A stretch of DNA of 24,145 nucleotides from CAZVCJ01 sp964625745 (GCA_964625745.1 CAZVCJ010000052.1:1-24145), one strand, 5' to 3'. Counted from the first letter of the stretch, positions 14,229-22,284 are shown. Numbers and translations: made by a program. Notes: a model not told the origin generated them from the letters alone.

Positions 14229-17200
14229 ATGGTTACCTTGAATTGGATCGATGCAACTGACTTAAATCTCTGGGCCAACCGACGCGCTGCCCAAGGTCGG
14301 CTACCACAAGTTGTGCGTCGTCTTGTGCACGCCACCGTTGAGCGGCGTCACTGTCACCGAGTCAGCTTCCGAGCCGGCGAAGGCGTACAACTCGGTGGTT
14401 GGGACGGCCTAGTAAAAGTATCTGAGGGTAATGCTTTCGTGCCTGATGAAGTCTCCGCATGGGAACTAACAACAGCCCAAGATAGTAAGGGCAAGGCGGA
14501 CGACGACTATCAAAACCGTTGCAGAGACCCTTTGGAAGTGAACCCTTCTGAGACCACATTTGTATTCGTTACTGCGCGACGATGGGGAAATAAGGATGAG
14601 TGGGCCAAGGAAAAGAGCAGAGAAGGTCCATGGGCCGAGGTGAGAGTGTACGATGCCGATGACTTGGAACAGTGGTTGGAACAGGCTCCAGCGGTTCATG
14701 CCTGGTTAGCACGCTTGGTTGGAAAGTATCCAGAGGGAGTACAAGACTTGGGTGATTTCTGGGGTGCATGGAGAGACTCCACCACACCGCCTATGAACGC
14801 CGCGTTAGGTCTAGCTGGCAGACAAGAGGCAGTTGAAAGGGTAGAAACTTGGCTAAACGATACTACTTCAAGCCTATCCGTGCAATCCGATTCCCGTGAA
14901 GAGTCTATCGCCTTCTTCGCAGCTACGGTTTTCCAAATGCCCGAAGAGGATCGCGTCCCATATCTGGCTCGATGTGTGATCTCACAGAATGAGCAGTCAT
15001 GGAGACACTTGGTTCCAAGCAGTGAACATCTAATCCTTATACCAACCTTCGACAACCTTGAAGGAGTTGGAAAGGCCGTATCAGGGGGACATCATGTTCT
15101 TATCCCACTAGGGAGAGAAACTAGCATCTCTCCTAACACGCTGAGCCTTCCACCTTTGGCCAAAACAGATATCGAACGTGCGCTAATAGATATGGGAATA
15201 TCGGAAGAACGTGCCCATGCACTTGCGCAGGAATCAAGGCGGGACCTTCTTGTCTTGCGGCGACGGCTTGCTGTTGTTCCTGAGATACACTGTCCTTCCT
15301 GGTCGAAGCCCGAGGCAGCACGTCCCCTCGTTCCAGTCTTGCTCGCTGGTGCCTGGGACAATACCAGGGAAGCTGACCGTAAGGCAATTGAGGAAATCGC
15401 CCGAAAACCCTATGAGGAAGTTCTGGCAACTCTCTCGCGCTGGGTAAACGAGTCTGATCCACCTGTTCGTCGGGTTGGCAACATCTGGCAGTTAGTATCC
15501 CGCGAGGATTCGTGGCATCTGCTCGCTCGGTTTGTGATGCAAGATGATCTTGAGGTGCTTGAGAACGTAGTTCTCTCGGTCTTGGGTACACTCGACCCGC
15601 GCTATGACCTGCCCCCCGATCAGCGATGGGCGGCAGGGCTCTACGGAAAGACGCTTCCCCATTCATCCTTTTTGAGGCAGGGTCTTGCAGAAACGCTTGC
15701 GTTGCTTGCAACACGAGGAGAAGTATCAGGAATCCAAGATACTATGTCTGCTGAGGACAGGGCTAGGCGTATCGTGTGGAAGCTGTTTAACCTTGCAACC
15801 GACTGGCGACTATGGTGTTCGCTTTCCTACTCTCTACCTACCTTAGCGGAGGCAGCCCCTGAGGCTTTCTTGGACGCTGTTGAAGAGGCACTTGTTGGTG
15901 AGAGTCCTGTCTTCCTAAATATGTTTGCTCAGGAGGACCCCATGAGCGGGAGCCCCCATACTGGACTTCTTTGGGCTCTTGAGGCGTTGGCCTGGGAACC
16001 CGAATACTTAGGCCGAGTAGCATTGATCCTTGCCAAACTCACAAGGCTTGATCCAGGAGGGCAACTCAGCAACCGTCCGCAAAACAGTCTTCGTGCAATC
16101 TTCTCGTGTCGACGTCCTCAGACACCAACCACACTTGACCAACGCTTCAAAGTGATCGATATGCTTCTGACACGCGAGCCGGATGTGGCCTGGAAGCTAC
16201 TCTGTAGCCTCCTTTCAGAAAGCAGCTTTCGTATACCGCTCCGAATCCACCGACCGCATTGGCGGGAATGGGGGTCTAGCTGGAGACCAACGGTTACTTA
16301 CTCACAATATTGCATCGAAAAGGTTGCCGAACAGATGCTTTCCAATGCCGGTGCCAATGGTAAGAGGTGGTGTGATGTGATTGGTCATATCGCGTCCCTT
16401 CCACCCAGATCTCGTGATGAAGCGATCAAAAAATTGCTTGGAATTGATCCTGCTGACATAAAGCCTGACGATCGTCTGGAGTTCTGGAAAAAACTGAGGT
16501 TGGTAATCCGTAAGCACCGTAGATTTGCCAATACAGATTGGGCGATGCCTGCGGAAGTAGTGGATAAGTTGCATATAGCTTACCAGAAGTTTGAACCTGA
16601 TAATCTCATTGACCGCTACATGTGGCTCTTTTCCTCGTGGCCTGAGCTGCTTGACTTTACGAGTGAAGATCGGCAGGTAGAGCAGGACGCAATTGAAAGA
16701 GCAAGGGCTGAAGTGGTCACAGAGATCTATACCGTGGCTGGCTTGTCTGCTCTGCTGGACCTGGCAGCGCGTGTTGAACAGCCTTGGCAGGTAGGCTTTG
16801 CAATTGCAAAAAGTGAGGTTGCTTCGGATCTAGACTACAGGCTTCTCGACTCAACGCTTGGAAAAGCCGAAGTCGCCCTCACGAACCTAGGTATTGGATT
16901 CGTGATTGGGCGTTTTCACGCTGGCGGATGGTCTTGGGCGGAAACAATACTTTCGCCTGAAGGTCCCTGCCAATGGTCTCCACAACAGCAGGCCGATTTT
17001 GTTCGGGGTTTGCCATTCGAAAGGCAGACCTGGAGACTGTTGGCAACCTTGGGAGAGGAAACAGAGGCGCTGTATTGGAAGCAGGTTACGGCTTACTGGG
17101 CTGCGGGTGAAGATGAATGTGAAGAAGCGGCTCGTATGTTGCTGGCGTACGAACGTCCCTATGCGGCACTGGATGTTGCGTCTTTTGGTTTGGATAGACA

Positions 17201-18035
17201 ATCCGAAACTCTGCCGATGTCAGCACAGCTACTTGCGGATATTCTTGAGCAGGCAGCGACTAAAGACCCAACGACAGAGGAGCCACCATCTGTTTTACAG
17301 TCTTTAGGTTACCATGTTGAACGAATCCTGGAAGTGCTGCAAAGGTCCAATGATATTGAGGATACTCTTATAGCCAAATTGGAATGGACCTATCTTCCAA
17401 TACTCACACATGGCGCATGGCAGCCTCGAATTCTACTTCTACATCGAGAGCTTTCTAGAAACCCATTGTTCTTTGCCCAAGTGGTGGGGTACGTATATCG
17501 AGCAGAGGGCGATGAACGGGCAGAAACTGATGAACTCACCGAAGAAATGGTGATTCGCGCTGAGATGGGCTATGAGTTGCTTGAGTCTTGGCACCTGATC
17601 CCTGGACTTACCCAAGATGGTAGGGTTGACCTAGAACAGCTTCAAGCCTGGATCATACAGGCGCGTGAAGCTTGTCGTTCGATCAAACGAAGTGTCGTTG
17701 GTGATCAACAGATCGGACAGGTTTTGGCCTACGCTCCAGCCGCACCGGATGGGGTTTGGCCTGATGTAGCTGTTCGAGAGGTAATCGAAGAGGTTGCCAG
17801 CAAGGATATCGAGACAGGAATCTACATCGGTGTACACAATAGACGCGGTGTTGTCACTAGGGCTATCGGTGAAGGTGGAAAGCAGGAGAAAGAACTTGCC
17901 GAAACATATCGCAAGTATGCCAAAGCTGTCGGTGACTCGTGGCCTCGAACCGCCGCGCTGTTGCGCAAGATTGCCGACAGCTATGAGTCTGAAGCTCGCA
18001 GCGAAGACATACACGCAGAATTGGAAGACTATTGA
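14229..18035 (+). CDS. Gene X: large nuclease-fold plus degenerate STAND-like protein inside the type I R-M locus
   Basis: I do not recognise a named family for this 1268-aa protein. Residues ~10-165 look like a PD-(D/E)XK-type domain. GGWD59GLVKVSEGNAFVP is followed by SAWE79LTTAQDSKGKA and DYQNR, then a strand (TTFVFVTARRW) and YDADDLEQWLEQAP. The usual ExK Lys is Thr; K87 or K89 might stand in. After PPMNAALGLAGRQEAVERVE (~187-206) comes an NTPase-like section whose P-loop position reads SVQSDSREESIAFF (~217-230), with no GK(S/T), then LILIPTFDNL (~268-277). Residues ~330-1268 appear mostly helical, without a clear motif, like a solenoid sensor. I chose ATG 14229 (GAGGAG 5 bases upstream) over GTG 14169. 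The base composition is less GC-rich than hsdR and hsdM. It lies 83 bp after hsdS and 158 bp before hsdM. Confidence 0.85.
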   Translation: MVTLNWIDATDLNLWANRRAAQGRLPQVVRRLVHATVERRHCHRVSFRAGEGVQLGGWDGLVKVSEGNAFVPDEVSAWELTTAQDSKGKADDDYQNRCRDPLEVNPSETTFVFVTARRWGNKDEWAKEKSREGPWAEVRVYDADDLEQWLEQAPAVHAWLARLVGKYPEGVQDLGDFWGAWRDSTTPPMNAALGLAGRQEAVERVETWLNDTTSSLSVQSDSREESIAFFAATVFQMPEEDRVPYLARCVISQNEQSWRHLVPSSEHLILIPTFDNLEGVGKAVSGGHHVLIPLGRETSISPNTLSLPPLAKTDIERALIDMGISEERAHALAQESRRDLLVLRRRLAVVPEIHCPSWSKPEAARPLVPVLLAGAWDNTREADRKAIEEIARKPYEEVLATLSRWVNESDPPVRRVGNIWQLVSREDSWHLLARFVMQDDLEVLENVVLSVLGTLDPRYDLPPDQRWAAGLYGKTLPHSSFLRQGLAETLALLATRGEVSGIQDTMSAEDRARRIVWKLFNLATDWRLWCSLSYSLPTLAEAAPEAFLDAVEEALVGESPVFLNMFAQEDPMSGSPHTGLLWALEALAWEPEYLGRVALILAKLTRLDPGGQLSNRPQNSLRAIFSCRRPQTPTTLDQRFKVIDMLLTREPDVAWKLLCSLLSESSFRIPLRIHRPHWREWGSSWRPTVTYSQYCIEKVAEQMLSNAGANGKRWCDVIGHIASLPPRSRDEAIKKLLGIDPADIKPDDRLEFWKKLRLVIRKHRRFANTDWAMPAEVVDKLHIAYQKFEPDNLIDRYMWLFSSWPELLDFTSEDRQVEQDAIERARAEVVTEIYTVAGLSALLDLAARVEQPWQVGFAIAKSEVASDLDYRLLDSTLGKAEVALTNLGIGFVIGRFHAGGWSWAETILSPEGPCQWSPQQQADFVRGLPFERQTWRLLATLGEETEALYWKQVTAYWAAGEDECEEAARMLLAYERPYAALDVASFGLDRQSETLPMSAQLLADILEQAATKDPTTEEPPSVLQSLGYHVERILEVLQRSNDIEDTLIAKLEWTYLPILTHGAWQPRILLLHRELSRNPLFFAQVVGYVYRAEGDERAETDELTEEMVIRAEMGYELLESWHLIPGLTQDGRVDLEQLQAWIIQAREACRSIKRSVVGDQQIGQVLAYAPAAPDGVWPDVAVREVIEEVASKDIETGIYIGVHNRRGVVTRAIGEGGKQEKELAETYRKYAKAVGDSWPRTAALLRKIADSYESEARSEDIHAELEDY

Positions 18036-18193
18036 CGGAACTTCCTGTTTTGTATTGATTTTTGGGGGGGAAGCAGTGGAAAGATACACCCCCGAACAGA
18101 TCCACGATGAGATAGCCCCGCAGGTTAGAGACGGCAAGCTGAGAAACGCTTGAGCCGCATTGTCCCAGGGTTAGTGGTAAAGGAGCAATAGCT
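18036..18193 (+). other. 158-bp gap before hsdM with a G7 tract and a 25-codon reading frame
   Basis: A run of T then seven G (18064-18070) is followed by a small frame from GTG 18076 to TGA 18153, reading VERYTPEQIHDEIAPQ and ending KLRNA. The G run would be a strong ribosome site for it. The peptide looks protein-like (charged, amphipathic) but I know no match. It could be a leader peptide, a small gene or a remnant. AAAGGAG (18178-18184) serves hsdM. Confidence 0.35.
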
Positions 18194-19651
18194 GTGACAA
18201 CCGAATCTGCAACCATCGTCCAACGATTATGGAACTACTGCCACGTCCTGCGCGACGACGGCGTCTCCTACGGCGATTACGTGGAGCAGTTGACCTACCT
18301 GCTGTTCCTCAAGATGGCCGACGAGCAAACCAAGCCGCCCTTCAACAAGCCCTCCGCCATCCCCGCTGGCTACGATTGGCCCAGCCTGGCTTCAAAAGAC
18401 GGTGAGGAGCTGGAGACCCATTACCGCCGCACCCTGGTGGAGCTGGGCAGGGAGAGCGGCATGCTGGGCGTGATCTTCCGCAAGTCGCAAAACAGAATCC
18501 AGGACCCGGCCAAGCTGCGGCGGCTGATCGTCATGATTGACTCCGAGACCTGGGTGGGCATGGACATTGACGTGAAGGGGGAGATCTACGAGGGGCTGCT
18601 GCAGAAAAACGCCGAGGATATCAAGAGCGGGGCTGGGCAGTACTTCACCCCCAGGCCACTGATCAAGGCGATGGTGGCCGTCATGCGGCCTGAGCCGCGC
18701 CAGACCATCTGCGATCCCGCTTGCGGCACGGGCGGCTTTTTCCTGGCGGCCCACGACTACATCTCGCGCCACTACTCCCTCGACCGAGACCAGAAGCGAT
18801 TCCTCCGCTACGAGACCTTCAAGGGCTGGGAGATCGTGGATAGCACCGCCAGGCTGTGCATCATGAACCTGTACCTGCACGGCATCGGCGGCGAGGAGAG
18901 CCCCATCGTGGTGGGCGACAGCCTCATCTCCGACCCCGGCGACCGCTTTGACATGGTGCTCACCAATCCGCCGTTCGGCAAGAAGAGCAGCATCACCATC
19001 GTCAGCGAGGAAGGCAAGGCCGCCAGGTCCGCGCTGACCTACGAGCGGCAGGATTTCTGGGCCACCACTTCCAACAAGCAGCTCAACTTCCTGCAGCACG
19101 TCAAAACCTTGCTCAGAATCCACGGGCGGGCGGCCATCGTCGTCCCCGACAACGTGCTGTTCGAAGGCGGCGCGGGCGAAACGGTGCGCCGCAAACTGCT
19201 CCACGAGTGCGACGTCCACACCCTGCTGCGGCTTCCCACCGGCGTCTTCTACGCCCAGGGCGTCAAGGCCAACGTGCTGTTCTTCGACCGCAGGCCGGGC
19301 AGCGAGAAGCCCTGGACAGAGAAGCTGTGGATCTACGACCTGCGCACCAACACGCACTTCACCCTCAAGCAGAACCCGCTGGGGTACGGTGACCTGCACG
19401 ACTTCATCGCCTGCTACAGTCCCGAAAACCGCCACCACCGCCAGGAAACCGAGCGCTTTAGGGCCTTCGCCTACGACGACCTGATGCAGCGGGACAAGAT
19501 TAGCCTGGACATCTTCTGGCTGAAGGACGAAAGCCTGGAGGACACCGAAAACCTTCCCGATCCCGACGTGCTGGCCGCGGAGATCGTGGAGAACCTGCAA
19601 GCGGCCCTGGAGCAGTTCGAGAGCATTTATGGGGAGTTGGAAGGGGAGTAG
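18194..19651 (+). CDS. hsdM: Type I restriction-modification methylase subunit HsdM
   Basis: The 485-aa N6-adenine methyltransferase uses S-adenosylmethionine to protect host DNA. It has an N-terminal HsdM helical bundle (IVQRLWNYCHVLRDDGVSYG, then YVEQLTYLLFLKMADE). The SAM-binding motif I is DPACGTGGFF (from D174) and the catalytic motif IV is NPPF (N258). GAGQYFTPRPLIKAMV is the usual approach to the SAM site. Length and motifs are complete. The start is GTG 18194 with AAAGGAG upstream. After the TAG stop at 19649-19651 the same frame stays open for 25 more codons to TGA 19727. The gene is separated from hsdS by gene X, whereas type I loci usually keep hsdM and hsdS adjacent. Confidence 0.96.
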   Translation: MTTESATIVQRLWNYCHVLRDDGVSYGDYVEQLTYLLFLKMADEQTKPPFNKPSAIPAGYDWPSLASKDGEELETHYRRTLVELGRESGMLGVIFRKSQNRIQDPAKLRRLIVMIDSETWVGMDIDVKGEIYEGLLQKNAEDIKSGAGQYFTPRPLIKAMVAVMRPEPRQTICDPACGTGGFFLAAHDYISRHYSLDRDQKRFLRYETFKGWEIVDSTARLCIMNLYLHGIGGEESPIVVGDSLISDPGDRFDMVLTNPPFGKKSSITIVSEEGKAARSALTYERQDFWATTSNKQLNFLQHVKTLLRIHGRAAIVVPDNVLFEGGAGETVRRKLLHECDVHTLLRLPTGVFYAQGVKANVLFFDRRPGSEKPWTEKLWIYDLRTNTHFTLKQNPLGYGDLHDFIACYSPENRHHRQETERFRAFAYDDLMQRDKISLDIFWLKDESLEDTENLPDPDVLAAEIVENLQAALEQFESIYGELEGE

Positions 19652-19798
19652 ATAGAGCTGAAAAAGGCACAAGAGGCAGCAACGGCGGAACCGGAGCAGT
19701 TGAGCAAAGCACGGTCGTTGAGGAAGTGACGATGACGAATTGGGAATGGGTCCGGCGGAGTTCACACTGAGCGCAGACGACGTGCTCAGGCAAGCGAG

Positions 19799-19831
19799 AG
19801 GCTACGAAAGGCACGAGCGCTTTCGTGGCCT
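19799..19831. repeat. ACGAAAG/CTTTCGT hairpin, copy 1
   Basis: aggctacgaaag (19799-19810) pairs with ctttcgtggcct (19820-19831) with one G-U pair, around gcacgagcg. Bases 19804-19832 are identical to 20821-20849. It may end the R-M transcript, though no long T-run follows. Confidence 0.75.
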
Positions 19832-19895
19832 TTGCCTTCTTGGGATTACAGCCGCTAGGCTGTGAGCCTGAGGTTGTTGAAAGCGGCCCTCTGAT

Positions 19896-19924
19896 TTGCA
19901 TCTGTCACTCGATTATGGTAGAAT
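19896..19924 (+). promoter_or_regulatory. Promoter for the AbiEi-type gene
   Basis: TTGCAT (19896-19901) and TAGAAT (19919-19924) are separated by 17 bp, 33 bp before the ATG at 19957. The leader (aaatcggggggag, then ttaccgcgaatg) resembles the hsdR leader (taatcgggggagg, then atcaccgccatg). Confidence 0.6.
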
Positions 19925-19956
19925 AAGCTCATAAATCGGGGGGAGAATTACCGCGA

Positions 19957-20730
19957 ATGGCAGAACATCTATCCTCAACTTATGTGACCCGGCGACTTCA
20001 TCAACTCGATCTATTCTACTTCACTCCTTCTCTTTTGACCGACCTGCTCAGCCTGGAGCAAAGACAGGCTTACCGCCTGGTGGCCCGGCTGAAGGACGAA
20101 GGTCTTGTGGATGAGGTCGAAAAGGGCAAATACCTCCTGCTGGGGCTGGAGCCGGAGCGGGTGCTCTCTAATCCTCTCTTCATCGCCAGTCACCTGGTCA
20201 CCCCAGCCTACGTTTCCTACTGGTCCGCCTTGCACTACTATGGCTTCACCGAGCAGGTGCCCCTCACCACTTTCGTGGCCACGACGAAGAAAAAGCGCCC
20301 TGTGAGCTTCCGCGATTTCCGCTTTCGCTTTGTCCGCATCAAACCACACAAGTTCTTCGGCTACCGCAGGGAGATGCTGGGCGACTTGCCGGTGGTCGTC
20401 GCCGACGAGGCCAAGGCCATCGTGGACAGCCTGGATCTCCCGCACTACGCCGGCGGCATCACAGAGATCGCCAAAGCCTTGCGAGCAGCCCTGGAGACTG
20501 TGGACGTGCCCACCTTGGTCAGATACGCCAACCGGATGGAGGACAAGAGCCTGGGGTCCCGGCTGGGCTATCTATTGGAAACCCTTGGCTACTCTACGGA
20601 GGGGCTCATCAGCTCTATCAGTCCCGTCAAACTGGATCCGAGCCGCCCCCGTATCGGCCGCATGGATTCCCGGTGGCAGGTCGTGGCCAACGTCTCCGAA
20701 GCCGAAATGATTCCGCAGGGAGTAGGCTGA
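19957..20730 (+). CDS. abiEi: AbiEi-type antitoxin/transcriptional repressor
   Basis: The 257-aa protein has an N-terminal winged-helix region (FYFTPSLLTDLLSLEQRQAY, RLVARLKDEGLVDEVEKGKY) and an AbiEi-like body (VTPAYVSYWSALHYYGFTEQ, then TTFVATTKKKRPVSF). In type IV toxin-antitoxin systems of the AbiE class, AbiEi represses the operon and counters the nucleotidyltransferase toxin AbiEii, which causes abortive infection. Its stop (TGA 20728-20730) overlaps the ATG of a toxin reading frame by one base, as in intact operons, but that frame ends after 16 codons. So this is an antitoxin without a visible toxin. It follows a 17-bp-spaced promoter and a GGGGGGAG leader. Confidence 0.82.
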   Translation: MAEHLSSTYVTRRLHQLDLFYFTPSLLTDLLSLEQRQAYRLVARLKDEGLVDEVEKGKYLLLGLEPERVLSNPLFIASHLVTPAYVSYWSALHYYGFTEQVPLTTFVATTKKKRPVSFRDFRFRFVRIKPHKFFGYRREMLGDLPVVVADEAKAIVDSLDLPHYAGGITEIAKALRAALETVDVPTLVRYANRMEDKSLGSRLGYLLETLGYSTEGLISSISPVKLDPSRPRIGRMDSRWQVVANVSEAEMIPQGVG

Positions 20731-20780
20731 TGTTGACCAAAGCCCAAATCCAACGCCTTGCCCAGCGGAATGGAGAGTGA
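20730..20780 (+). pseudogene. AbiEii toxin remnant (first 16 codons only)
   Basis: ATG at 20730 overlaps the antitoxin stop and opens MLTKAQIQRLAQRNGE before TGA 20778-20780. This matches the usual start of AbiEii-family nucleotidyltransferase toxins (a short helix of the type LTKxQIxRLAxRxG). The catalytic domain is missing, and no continuation is seen in any frame before the hairpin at 20815. The toxin has been deleted. Confidence 0.65.
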
Positions 20781-20814
20781 ACCAATTTCTTTCGCCCATC
20801 CACTTTTCACCTAG

Positions 20815-20857
20815 AAGGCCACGAAAGGCACGAGCGCTTTCGTGGCCTTCGCTTTTT
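20815..20857 (+). terminator. ACGAAAG/CTTTCGT hairpin, copy 2, with T-run
   Basis: aaggccacgaaag (20815-20827) and ctttcgtggcctt (20837-20849) form a perfect 13-bp stem with a 9-base loop, followed by cgcttttt. It lies between the converging AbiEi and Gfo/Idh genes and can end plus-strand transcription. Its loop and most of the stem are identical to the copy at 19799-19831. Confidence 0.8.
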
Positions 20858-20864
20858 GTGCAGA

Positions 20865-22265
20865 TCAGGCCGCGCTCTCCACCTGCCGACGATAGGCATC
20901 CACGTCAACGATGGCGCCTTCCACACGCGCCTTTTCGGCGGCGAAGGCCAGCAGGTGGCTTTCCAGCGAAGCGCGGGCCGAGGTCAGGGGCTCGGATTCC
21001 CTCTGGCGCAGGGCGCGCACGAAGGCCCGCATAACCCCCTCGTCGCCGCCGCCGTGACCAGCACGGCCAAGCTCAGGCCGAATGATCTCTACCTTTCCCG
21101 TGAGATGATGGTGGATTTTGATCTCGCTGTCGCCGAGGTAAAACTGGCCCAGCAGTGTGGCGCGAGTGCCGTCGTAACGCATGGTGCGGCCTTCCCTGTG
21201 GGAATGACCGTGCATGACCAGCACCGCCGAAGCACCGCTTTCCAGCTCCATGTTGACCGTCTGATGGTCCACCACGTCGTTGTCGCAGCGATAGACGCAA
21301 CGGCCATAGGGCCCGGTCGCCAGCGCGCGACGCCTGGCCTCCGGGCTGGTGTCCTCAGAAATAGTGGAGATGGGCCACTCACGGTAATCGAGGGCTGTAT
21401 CCAGGCCGGGTATCAACCGGCGGGCCAGGTTCGTGAAGGAGGGGTGGTCGAGATAAAGGCCAGCAGCCAGCCGTTCCAACGCAGAGCGTGAACCCTGTGC
21501 CTCCTGCATCAGCGGGATCAGTTCCAGGTACAGGCGCGGGGCAGACCAGGGACACTCCGCCTCATGAGGGCAGCCATCGGTGCAACGCTCAGGGGCGCCA
21601 GGCGGGGCGTTCTCGGCGCGGTAATGGAGCAGCGAGCCAAAGGAGCCCAGCCGCTTCACCGGCCCCAGGTTCCAGAACAGGACGTCGAAATCGTGGCAGC
21701 ATTTGGCCAGGATCATAGGACTGGAGAGGCGGCTGTTGCGCCAGTGGCCTCGCACGTAGGAGTGGGCCGCATGCCAGAAGCTCACGTTTTCGCGGTGCTC
21801 GACGGTGATGACGTCGCCCAGGCGGCCTGAGGCGACGATGTCGTGAAGGGTGGAGAAGAAGGGAGTGTAACGGAGAACGTGACAGAGCATCAGGATATGC
21901 CCGCTCCGCTCCGCGGTTTGCACCAGGCGCACACAGTCCTCCACTGTAGTGGCCATCGGCTTCTCCAGCAGCACATTGTAGCCGGCTTCCAGCGCGGCGA
22001 TGGTTGGGCCGACGTGCAGGTCATCCAACGTGCAGATGACGGCCGCGTCGGCCATCTGCACCTGGGACAACAGGCCCTCCCAGGTGCGGAAGCGTCGCTC
22101 AGGGGGGATGTGATGGGCCTGGGCGAAGCGGGCCCGTCGGACATCGTGCGGTTCGGCGACGGCGACAAAGCGCATCTCGTCGGGATGCGCCAGGGCGTAA
22201 GGCCCATAGGCGTCGTAGCCCCGATTGCCAGCGCCGACCAGGACAGCTTCTATTGGTTGGGTCAT
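20865..22265 (-). CDS. Gfo/Idh/MocA-family NAD(P)-dependent oxidoreductase
   Basis: The 466-aa protein opens with a Rossmann nucleotide-binding strand-loop (AVLVGAGNRGYDAYG, GxGxxG at 11-16) and carries the family hallmark EKP at 101-103 (LLEKPMATT). These identify a Gfo/Idh/MocA dehydrogenase or related sugar-modifying enzyme. The C-terminal region holds a Cys cluster, CTDGCPHEAEC, of a kind seen in longer family members, and VMHGHSHREGRTMRYDGTRA. The substrate, usually a sugar or inositol, is not evident. GGAGGAG lies upstream of ATG 22265. It is divergent from the GH1 gene across a 97-bp spacer, so the two are probably regulated together and may act on related sugars. Confidence 0.9.
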   Translation of the reverse strand: MTQPIEAVLVGAGNRGYDAYGPYALAHPDEMRFVAVAEPHDVRRARFAQAHHIPPERRFRTWEGLLSQVQMADAAVICTLDDLHVGPTIAALEAGYNVLLEKPMATTVEDCVRLVQTAERSGHILMLCHVLRYTPFFSTLHDIVASGRLGDVITVEHRENVSFWHAAHSYVRGHWRNSRLSSPMILAKCCHDFDVLFWNLGPVKRLGSFGSLLHYRAENAPPGAPERCTDGCPHEAECPWSAPRLYLELIPLMQEAQGSRSALERLAAGLYLDHPSFTNLARRLIPGLDTALDYREWPISTISEDTSPEARRRALATGPYGRCVYRCDNDVVDHQTVNMELESGASAVLVMHGHSHREGRTMRYDGTRATLLGQFYLGDSEIKIHHHLTGKVEIIRPELGRAGHGGGDEGVMRAFVRALRQRESEPLTSARASLESHLLAFAAEKARVEGAIVDVDAYRRQVESAA

Positions 22266-22284
22266 GGGTTTGCTCCTCCTGTTG

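Larger units (their letters stand above)
19652..19956. other. 305-bp gap between hsdM and the AbiEi gene
   Basis: It contains the in-frame continuation of hsdM after its TAG (19652-19729, reading IELKKAQEAATAEPEQLSKA and on). It also holds one copy of a dispersed hairpin (19799-19831) and a promoter (19896-19924). I see no independent gene. Confidence 0.6.

Noticed and set aside
18392..19765. 457-codon minus-strand frame opposite hsdM
   Set aside because: The hsdM sense frame carries DPACGTGG and NPPF. The antisense product is low-complexity Val/Leu/Gln-rich with no known domain.
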